DNA from: Limnobacter sp.
Lineage (GTDB): Bacteria; Pseudomonadota; Gammaproteobacteria; Burkholderiales; Burkholderiaceae_B
Assembly (NCBI GenBank): GCA_012032215.1
Contig: JAAURO010000015.1
Location: 1 to 12,979, forward strand
Direction of reading: 5' to 3'
Length of the DNA stretch: 12,979 nucleotides
A model generated the notes under the pieces. The model ran no database searches. It saw nothing but the letters and a program-made list of their open reading frames with translations, and was not told the DNA's origin. Shown here in pieces: positions 7,520 through 12,979 of the stretch (position 1 is its first letter; each line of letters opens with the position of its first letter). The translations under genes and the position numbers were made by a program.

Positions 7520-10081
7520 TTGCTCAGTGCTGAAAAAACCGCCATTCGCGAGGCGTTAAAATCCCAATCCGCGCACTGGCTAACCCCGCTTGATGCGCAC
7601 AGCCGGTACACCCAGGTGGAACTGGCTTTGCGCGTGCGCGCAGCCAGTGTAGACAACGCTTTGCAACAAATCTGGAAACTGACCGGAATGCCGGCCTACT
7701 TTGCCCTGACCGCTGTTGGTGGGTATGGGCGGGGCGAGTTGTTTCCGTATTCCGATGTGGACGTGCTGGTGCTGGTGAAAGACAGCCTCTCTGAGGCTGA
7801 CATTGCCTGCGTAGAGAATTTTTGCACCAGCGGGTGGGACATTGGCCTGGAAATCGGGCACAGTGTGCGCAGCATCAATGAATGCATTGAAGAAGCACAA
7901 AAAGACGTCAGCGTGCAAACCGCCTTGCTGGAAAGCCGCTTGCTGTGTGGCTGCGCCGAGGTGTTTGCCAACCTGGAACAACGGCTTGCCCAGCAAATGC
8001 AGCCCAAAGCCTTCTACCGCCGCAAGGCGCTAGAACAAGCACAACGGCATGCGCGGTTTAACGAAACCCCTTACAGCCTGGAACCCAACTGCAAAGACTC
8101 GCCCGGCGGCCTGCGCGACCTGCATGTATTAAGCTGGATTGCCAAAGCCGCCAAGCAGGGCAACTCCTGGCAGGAAATGGCCAAAAACGGCCTGATTACG
8201 CCTTACGAAGCCGCCAAGCTGCGGCGCAACCAACGCATGCTGGAAAAAATCCGGTTTCAGTTGCATGTTTTATCCGGGCGACGCGAAGACCGCCTGATTT
8301 ACGACATTCAAACTCAACTGGCAGAGTCGTTGGGTTTTAGAGCCACTGCATCGCGGCGCAGCAGCGAACAACTGATGCAAAAGTACTACCTGGCCGCTAA
8401 AGCAGTGCTACAGCTCAACACCATTTTGCTGCAAAACCTCGAAAACTCTATTTTTCCTTCAGAAGTACCGTGCGTGCCGCTGGACGACGAGTTTCAAATT
8501 CAGGGCAATTTGCTGGACCTCGCTTCGGACAGGGTATTCGAGCAAAGCCCCTCGGCCATGCTGCGTGCTTTTGTGCTGATGCAGCAAAATCCGTTTTTGA
8601 AAGGCATGACCGCCCGTCTGTTGCGGGCGCTGTGGCACCACCGGGTGCGCATTAACAGCAGGTTTCGCAGAGACCCGGTTAATCGCCAGCTTTTTATCGA
8701 GTTTTTCAAGGCCGACCGTGGCATTGTGCACGAGCTGCGCCGCATGAATGAAATGGGCATTTTGGGTCGTTATTTGCCGGTATTCCGAAAAATAGTGGGG
8801 CAAATGCAGCACGATTTGTTTCATGTGTACACCGTAGACCAACACATCATGACAGTGGTGCGCAACCTGCGCCGCTTCACCATGGCAGAGCATGCCCATG
8901 AATACCCGTTTTGCAGTCAATTAATTGCCAACTTCGCCGACAACTGGTTGCTGTACATCGCAGCGCTGTTTCACGACATTGCCAAAGGCCGAGGCGGCGA
9001 TCACAGTTTGCTGGGCGAAACCGATGTGCGCAGGTTTTGCAAAGACCACAGCTTGTCCGTTGAACAAACCGGGTTGCTGGCTTTTTTGGTGCGACACCAC
9101 CTCACCATGTCTACATTTGCCCAAAAGCGGGATTTATCCGATTTGGCCACCATTGATGAGTTTGCGGACATTGTGCAAACACCACGCAGGCTTACAGCCC
9201 TGTATTTGCTGACTGTGGCCGACATTCGGGGCACCAGCCCCAAGGTGTGGAACGCCTGGAAAGGCAAGCTGCTCGAAGACTTGTACCGATTAACGCGGAA
9301 ACGCCTCACCCATGCCACTGGCGATGATGGGCGGGAACTGCTGGCAGAGCGGCAAGAAGAAGCCAAACGCTTGCTGCGCCTGTATGCACTGGCCAACGAT
9401 GTGCAAGACCCACTGTGGAGGCAACTGGAGGTTTCTTATTTTTTGCGCCAAACCCCCAGCGAAATTGCCTGGCAAACCCGCCACCTTTACTGGCGAACAT
9501 GCTCCGAAACACCAGTGGTTAAAGCACGCCTTTCCAGCTTGGGCGAAGGCTGTGAAGTACTGGTGTATACCCGAGATCAGATAGACCTTTTTGCCCGCAT
9601 TTGTGGCTATTTTAACCAACGCAACCTGAGCATTCTGGATGCCAGGATTCACACCACCAGCCATGGCTATGCACTGGATTCTTTTCTGCTGGAATGCGAT
9701 CACGAAGGCCACCGCGAATTGCTTGCGCGTATAGAAGCAGAACTGGCGCTCAGCCTGAGCCAACCAGCTGCGCTGGAAGAACCGGTGTTTGGACGCCTTT
9801 CCCGGCAATCCAAAAGCTTTCCAGTGCGTCCTACCGTAGAACTGAAGCCCGATGACAAAGGCAAACACTTTATTCTTACCTTTAGCGCCACCGACCGCAC
9901 CGGACTGCTGTACTCGGTTACCCGTTTGCTGGCGCAATTTAAAGTAAGCGTGCATGCTGCGAAAATTACCACCTTGGGAGATCGGGTGGAAGACAGCCTG
10001 CTGGTGTATGGGCCAAACCTGCTTTCGCAAACGTTGCAAGTGCAACTTGAGGCAGATCTGCTGGAACTGCTGTCCGTGTAG
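7520..10081 (+). CDS. glnD: Bifunctional PII uridylyltransferase/uridylyl-removing enzyme
   Basis: Central nitrogen sensor: uridylylates PII proteins when glutamine is low and removes UMP when it is high. The length of 853 residues is normal for Burkholderiales. The nucleotidyltransferase motif GGYGRGE is at 67-73, followed by SDVDV with D79 and D81 as metal ligands. The HD domain for the removing reaction is in ALFHDIAKGRGGDHS (H485, D486). Two C-terminal ACT domains, the glutamine sensors, start near residues 675 (LVYTRDQIDLFARICGYF) and 780 (FILTFSATDRTGLLYSVTRLLAQF). The only usable start is TTG at 7520, immediately after the map TGA and in the same frame, with no good Shine-Dalgarno, so expression probably depends on reinitiation after map. 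Start confidence is lower than identity. Confidence 0.95.
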   Translation: MLSAEKTAIREALKSQSAHWLTPLDAHSRYTQVELALRVRAASVDNALQQIWKLTGMPAYFALTAVGGYGRGELFPYSDVDVLVLVKDSLSEADIACVENFCTSGWDIGLEIGHSVRSINECIEEAQKDVSVQTALLESRLLCGCAEVFANLEQRLAQQMQPKAFYRRKALEQAQRHARFNETPYSLEPNCKDSPGGLRDLHVLSWIAKAAKQGNSWQEMAKNGLITPYEAAKLRRNQRMLEKIRFQLHVLSGRREDRLIYDIQTQLAESLGFRATASRRSSEQLMQKYYLAAKAVLQLNTILLQNLENSIFPSEVPCVPLDDEFQIQGNLLDLASDRVFEQSPSAMLRAFVLMQQNPFLKGMTARLLRALWHHRVRINSRFRRDPVNRQLFIEFFKADRGIVHELRRMNEMGILGRYLPVFRKIVGQMQHDLFHVYTVDQHIMTVVRNLRRFTMAEHAHEYPFCSQLIANFADNWLLYIAALFHDIAKGRGGDHSLLGETDVRRFCKDHSLSVEQTGLLAFLVRHHLTMSTFAQKRDLSDLATIDEFADIVQTPRRLTALYLLTVADIRGTSPKVWNAWKGKLLEDLYRLTRKRLTHATGDDGRELLAERQEEAKRLLRLYALANDVQDPLWRQLEVSYFLRQTPSEIAWQTRHLYWRTCSETPVVKARLSSLGEGCEVLVYTRDQIDLFARICGYFNQRNLSILDARIHTTSHGYALDSFLLECDHEGHRELLARIEAELALSLSQPAALEEPVFGRLSRQSKSFPVRPTVELKPDDKGKHFILTFSATDRTGLLYSVTRLLAQFKVSVHAAKITTLGDRVEDSLLVYGPNLLSQTLQVQLEADLLELLSV

Positions 10082-10166
10082 AGAACGTGAGGGCCTCAAA
10101 CACAGCAAAATCGCAGCCAACCAGATAGAATACCCCTCTGACAAACCCACTTTTGCAGCCCCTCAC

Positions 10167-11268
10167 ATGGATGAAACCCAACTCGAATCCCTTAGGCAAA
10201 ACGTGCTGTGGTGCGCATTGGGCATAGGATTGGCTTTTGGCGCCATTGCCCAGAAAACGCACTTTTGCACCATGGGCGCGGTGGCAGATGCCTTCTATTT
10301 CCAAAACTTTAATCGGCTACGCATGTGGACATTGGCCATCGCCGTATGCACTTTTGGTGTTCAGGTACTCGCTGTGGTGTGGGGCAGCGCCCCTTGAAAA
10401 CACGTTGTACCTGGCTCACTCGTGGGCCTGGTTGTCGGGCGTTGCGGGCGGTTTCATATTTGGTGTGGGCATGGTTTTGGCCTCTGGCTGTGGCAGCAAA
10501 ACCCTGGTTCGCCTGGGCGCAGGCAATTTAAAATCTCTCTGCGTTTTCCTGGTCCTGGGTGTGTCCGCCTATGCCGCACTCAAAGGTGTTACTGGGGTAT
10601 TCCGGGCCCATTTTCTAGACCCGATTCGTATTAATTTACCTGCTGGTGGCTATTTGCCCAGCCTGTTAAGCAGCAACACCACGTTACAGCGCATCATTCA
10701 ATTTGGCATTCCGCTTGCGCTTGCAGCCTGGGTGTTTGCCCGCAAAGCCGGCAGAAATGCCCAAGTAGTGGTGGGTGGTGCAGGTATTGGCCTGTGCGCC
10801 CTTGCCGCTTGGGCACTTATGTTTGGCCTGGCTTGTGTGGCAGAACACCCAAATACCCTGGAGCCAGCCTACCTCGGCAGCTACTCGGGCACCCGCCCCG
10901 ATGCCCTGAGTTTTGTGGCGCCTTATGCCCACATTCTGGAATGGCTGATGTACTACTCGGACACCCGTTCAGTCTTGACCGTGGGCGTAGTGGTTTGCCT
11001 GGGTGTGGTTTTTGGCTCTGCCTGCTCTGCCGTGATGGGCAAGCAATTTCGCTGGGAGTCGTTTTCAGGCACAGAAGACATGGCCAACCACCTGATCGGG
11101 GGCGTGCTGATGGGCACCGGCGGAGTTTTTGGGTTGGGTTGCACCATTGGACAAGGCCTGAGTGGCGTCAGCACTTTGTCGGTCAGTTCGTATGTGGTGA
11201 CCGGCAGCATAGTGGCAGGTGCTTTATTGGCCTTTAAGTACCAAACTTGGCGCATGCAAAACCTTTAA
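10167..11268 (+). CDS. YeeE/YedE family sulfur-compound transporter, one-base frame break at 10390-10393
   Basis: Integral membrane protein of the YeeE/YedE (Sulf_transp) family; characterised members import thiosulfate, and others are linked to selenium metabolism. The first frame gives MDETQLESLRQNVLWCALGI, KTHFCTMGAVADAFYF and LAVVWGSA; the second continues LENTLYLAHSWAWLSGVAGG. Removing one C from the C4 run at 10390-10393 joins them into about 366 residues. The family cysteine motifs are present: HFCTMG (C34), ASGCGSKTLVRLG, GSACSAVMGKQFRW and GLGCTIGQGLSG, spread over roughly nine to ten hydrophobic segments in two related halves. It lies 85 nt after glnD with no good Shine-Dalgarno at the ATG. 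No TusA/YeeD partner gene is visible on either side. Family assignment is firm; thiosulfate as substrate is inference. Confidence 0.88.
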
Positions 11269-11274
11269 AAAATA

Positions 11275-11303
11275 CTTTTTTTTATCCCGGCCTCCGTTAT
11301 ACT
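11275..11303 (+). promoter_or_regulatory. Candidate promoter of the tRNA-Met gene
   Basis: TATACT (11298-11303) lies about 10 nt before the mature tRNA 5' end, so its predicted start at about 11310 leaves a very short leader. The -35 region falls in a T tract (11275-11280) and is a poor match. Placed by the -10 and its position. Confidence 0.5.
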
Positions 11304-11313
11304 ATTGGACTTC

Positions 11314-11390
<77 letters not shown>

Positions 11391-11397
11391 AGTGTAC

Positions 11398-11430
11398 AAA
11401 GGCTCACAGCAATGTGGGCCTTTTTCTTTT
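11398..11430 (+). terminator. Intrinsic terminator after tRNA-Met
   Basis: An 11-bp stem (AAAGGCTCACA with TGTGGGCCTTT, one T.G wobble) closes a GCAA tetraloop of the GNRA type. It is followed by TTTTTCTTTT and begins 8 nt after the tRNA CCA end. Confidence 0.9.
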
Positions 11431-11450
11431 GTTCTGTTATAACAAGCACC

Positions 11451-11484
11451 AAAAAAACGCCAAGCCCTTTGAAAGGGCTTGGCG
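11451..11484 (-). terminator. Intrinsic terminator after the BON-domain gene
   Basis: On the minus strand a perfect inverted repeat (CGCCAAGCCCTTT and AAAGGGCTTGGCG, 11484-11472 and 11470-11458) forms a stem of about 12 bp with a tiny TCA-type loop. It runs into seven T (11457-11451). It ends transcription of the BON gene, convergent with the tRNA terminator 20 nt away. Confidence 0.92.
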
Positions 11485-11485
11485 C

Positions 11486-11525
11486 GAGGTGCCAGATCGG
11501 TTTAGGGGGAGGGTACTGGCACCTC
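11486..11525 (-). ncRNA. Stable 3' UTR hairpin with a C-rich loop, possible sRNA domain
   Basis: A perfect 10-bp inverted repeat (GAGGTGCCAG, 11525-11516 in minus-strand orientation, with CTGGCACCTC, 11495-11486) closes a 20-nt loop that contains CCCTCCCCC. One nucleotide further on is the terminator hairpin. A weaker hairpin (CTGCG/CGCAG, 11566-11539) precedes it. The loop is complementary to purine-rich Shine-Dalgarno sequences. The structure is seen; a role as a 3'-UTR-derived regulatory RNA is inference. Confidence 0.45.
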
Positions 11526-11572
11526 CAAGGAAACCGCGCTGCGATTGTGCGTGGTGGTTTTCGCAGTGATTT

Positions 11573-12238
11573 TTATTCCGCTTTCACCACAATGCTGTTT
11601 TTCACAGACTTTACGCCTTCCACAGCCATGGCAATCTCCTGGGCGCGGTCTTTCTCTGCATCAGAAGAACCTTCTCCAGTCAAAATAACCGAGCCATTTT
11701 CAGTTTCTACCCCAATATGCATGGCACTCACCAAATCGTCTGTGGCATAAGCGGCCTTTACTTTGGTGGTAATTGCGGTGTCTTTAAAAAACTGCCCCAC
11801 CGAACTGTCTGCATTTGAGTTGTCTGCAGAACTTTCGATTGCAAGTATGCCGTTCTCAACAGACTTCACACCCTCAACGTTTAAAGCCAGTTCTTCCGCT
11901 CGTTTAATTTCCGCTTCGCGAGCACTGTCGCCCGTAAGAATAACCACTCCATTTTTGGTTTCCACGTTAATATTCAAAGCACGAACCAATTCGTCTTGAG
12001 CAAATGCGACTTTCACTTGGGCAGTAATGGTTGCATCGTCCATGAACTGGCCCACGTCAGTCCTGCCTTTCCCGGCAGTAATTCCTTGCTGGGCATCGCG
12101 GGCAAGCGGCTTCGAGGTAGGTGCTGACTCGTGGCTGTTGACTTGGGCTTCTGCCGAAATACCGGCAGCATAAACGGCCTGGGCAGAGGCCAACGCAAAA
12201 CCAGAAGCAATCAGTGTGTATATAAGCGTCTTTTTCAT
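11573..12238 (-). CDS. Periplasmic protein with two BON domains (OsmY-like)
   Basis: The 221-residue precursor has a signal peptide MKKTLIYTLIASGFALASAQAVYA, with likely cleavage after A24. A flexible stretch (25-60) and two BON domains follow (about 66-135 and 150-219). The two domains are an internal duplication: NINVETKNGVVILTG...EGVKSVENGI and HIGVETENGSVILTG...EGVKSVKNSI, with conserved glycines G97/G103/G123 and G182/G188/G208. BON proteins such as OsmY are envelope-stress periplasmic proteins thought to bind phospholipid or membrane surfaces or to act as chaperones; the exact role here is unknown. AAGGAG stands 7 nt before the ATG and lies in one arm of a long inverted repeat. Its own terminator follows. 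A paralogue begins to appear at the right edge of the window. Confidence 0.93.
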   Translation of the reverse strand: MKKTLIYTLIASGFALASAQAVYAAGISAEAQVNSHESAPTSKPLARDAQQGITAGKGRTDVGQFMDDATITAQVKVAFAQDELVRALNINVETKNGVVILTGDSAREAEIKRAEELALNVEGVKSVENGILAIESSADNSNADSSVGQFFKDTAITTKVKAAYATDDLVSAMHIGVETENGSVILTGEGSSDAEKDRAQEIAMAVEGVKSVKNSIVVKAE

Positions 12239-12242
12239 GGTA

Positions 12243-12330
12243 AATCTCCTTAAAGAAACCGGTTTGTGTGTGATATTGGGTAACGCGTAAAACCGTGATG
12301 CGTTTCCATGCAGTTCACTTTAAGGAAATT
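12243..12330 (-). promoter_or_regulatory. Inverted repeat that sequesters the BON gene Shine-Dalgarno
   Basis: On the minus strand AATTTCCTTAAAG (12330-12318) can pair in RNA over all 13 positions with CTTTAAGGAGATT (12255-12243): 12 Watson-Crick pairs and one U.G. The 3' arm contains the AAGGAG of the BON gene. The loop is 62 nt and includes the palindrome AAACCGGTTT. If the transcript starts upstream of 12330, ribosome binding would be occluded. This could be an RNA thermometer, an sRNA-controlled switch or a DNA operator; the sequence does not decide. Confidence 0.5.
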
Positions 12331-12387
12331 GCCTGGCTGCTACTGTCCGACAAAGCCGATTGAAACGTAGGAATATTCTTGCGGGGT

Positions 12388-12810
12388 TTAAGCCCTTTGA
12401 GTTTTCTGCTTCACAAACTCAAGGAGCTCGTCCAGTTGAAAAGACTTGTCGAAAAAAGCGGTCGCGCCTTGGGCAATGCAGCGCTTTTGAATAACCACAT
12501 TCGCGTAATTGGAAAACACCACGATCTCGACTTTTTTGTTGGCCGTGCCCTGACCATACCAGGACTTCAGAATATTAAGGCCGTTGCCATCACCCAGCTC
12601 CAAATCAATAATTGCCAAATCCGGGCGGCTGGACTGCAAGGCCTCCAGGCCAGTGGTTTCAGAGGCTGCCGTGGCAACGATCTCGACTCCATCGATCGCG
12701 TTTAACATTTCTTCCAAAAGCTTTAGCATTTGCGGACGATCTTCCACCAAGACAATACGGATACTTGAAATCGACGGTTGCCCTTGTAACACTACCCTAC
12801 CTTCCTTCAT
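12388..12810 (-). CDS. Single-domain response regulator (CheY-like receiver)
   Basis: The 140 residues are a complete receiver domain without an output domain. The acidic pair is E23/D24 (VLVEDRPQM), the phosphoacceptor is D69 (AIIDLELGDGNGL), the switch Ser is S100 (VVFSNY) and the conserved Lys is K122 (FFDKS). It would signal by protein contact, as in a phosphorelay or CheY-type output; the partner kinase is not in the window. The ATG at 12810 has a weak AGGT upstream. An in-frame GTG six codons later follows a GGAAGG-rich stretch and could be the true start. Its TAA lies 149 nt before the BON gene with no terminator seen between, so the two may be cotranscribed. Confidence 0.9.
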   Translation of the reverse strand: MKEGRVVLQGQPSISSIRIVLVEDRPQMLKLLEEMLNAIDGVEIVATAASETTGLEALQSSRPDLAIIDLELGDGNGLNILKSWYGQGTANKKVEIVVFSNYANVVIQKRCIAQGATAFFDKSFQLDELLEFVKQKTQRA

Positions 12811-12839
12811 AAATAAACACCTAGCCCGATTCTACTGCC

Positions 12840-12882
12840 AAAACAAAAGGCCGACTGTAAGAATTGTCTTACAATCGACCTT
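12840..12882 (-). terminator. Intrinsic terminator after the partial BON gene
   Basis: On the minus strand AAGGTCGATTGTAAG pairs with CTTACAGTCGGCCTT over 15 positions (two G.U), with a 6-nt loop, followed by TTGTTTT. A small extra hairpin (GGCAG/CTGCC, 12903-12889) precedes it. It lies between the second BON gene and the response regulator gene, about 30 nt before the latter. Confidence 0.85.
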
Positions 12883-12930
12883 GATGCAGGCAGCGACCCT
12901 GCCAAAACCGTTGTCAATTCATGCTGCCTC

Positions 12931-12979
12931 TTACTTTTTGCTTACTTGAATGCTGTTTTTAACCGACTTCACCCCTTCA
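12931..12979 (-). CDS. C-terminus of a second BON-domain protein (runs off the window)
   Basis: The last ~15 codons read EGVKSVKNSIQVSKK and then TAA (12933-12931). EGVKSVKNSI is identical to the end of the second BON domain of the neighbouring protein (EGVKSVKNSIVVKAE), so this is very probably a paralogue. Only the final strand of the domain is visible; size, signal peptide and domain number cannot be judged. Confidence 0.8.
   Translation of the reverse strand, partial: EGVKSVKNSIQVSKK

Noticed and set aside
10126..10131. TAGAAT as a -10 for the YeeE gene
   Set aside because: No acceptable -35 at 16-18 nt; read-through from glnD is equally possible.
9290..10150. 286-codon open frame on the minus strand opposite glnD
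   Set aside because: Lies entirely over the glnD ACT-domain region, with no motif; glnD is intact across it.
11435..11442. GTTATAAC palindrome between the two convergent terminators
   Set aside because: Eight bases, A/T-rich, no second copy or linked feature; expected by chance.
12829..12834. TAGAAT (minus strand) as a -10 for the response regulator gene
   Set aside because: No -35 at proper spacing, and the leader would be only about 12 nt; the base match alone is weak.

Overview
The window looks like a chromosomal segment of a betaproteobacterium of the order Burkholderiales. The evidence is the gene order rpsB-tsf-pyrH-frr-uppS-cdsA-dxr-rseP running away from a divergent map-glnD pair, which is the usual arrangement there, together with the protein sequences. 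Base composition is moderate by eye (slightly above half G+C, not counted), lower than Burkholderia proper. A Limnobacter-like or similar genus is possible, but that is only a guess.

Layout. Positions 1-4668 (minus strand) hold pyrH, frr, uppS, cdsA, dxr and the start of rseP, in tight operon spacing with 4-7 nt overlaps at cdsA/dxr and dxr/rseP. These genes cover UMP kinase, ribosome recycling, isoprenoid and undecaprenyl synthesis, CDP-diacylglycerol synthesis and the site-2 protease. A strong intrinsic terminator (4735-4770) separates them from tsf and rpsB (4786-6503, minus), which form their own unit behind a perfect TATAAT promoter and a leader of about 150 nt. Map and glnD (6707-10081, plus) diverge from rpsB. 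The two promoters appear to share an overlapping -10 region. After glnD come a YeeE/YedE-type sulfur-compound transporter (10167-11268) and an elongator tRNA-Met with its own terminator (11314-11430).

The right end (11451-12979, minus) is the accessory part: a periplasmic protein with two BON domains (OsmY-like), an orphan single-domain response regulator, and the last residues of a second BON protein that runs off the window. This part carries most of the RNA structure. There is an intrinsic terminator after each BON gene, a C-rich-loop hairpin in the 3' UTR of the first BON gene, and a 13-bp inverted repeat that would bury the Shine-Dalgarno sequence of that gene.

Six single-base frame breaks interrupt four genes: cdsA once, pyrH once, tsf three times and the YeeE gene once. 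Each is restored by one base, mostly in a short homopolymer. Since cdsA, pyrH and tsf are essential, these are almost certainly sequencing or assembly errors, and the genes are annotated here as single CDSs. No IS element, phage gene, CRISPR array or recognisable defence or biosynthetic system was seen. The most original candidates are the RNA elements around the BON genes.
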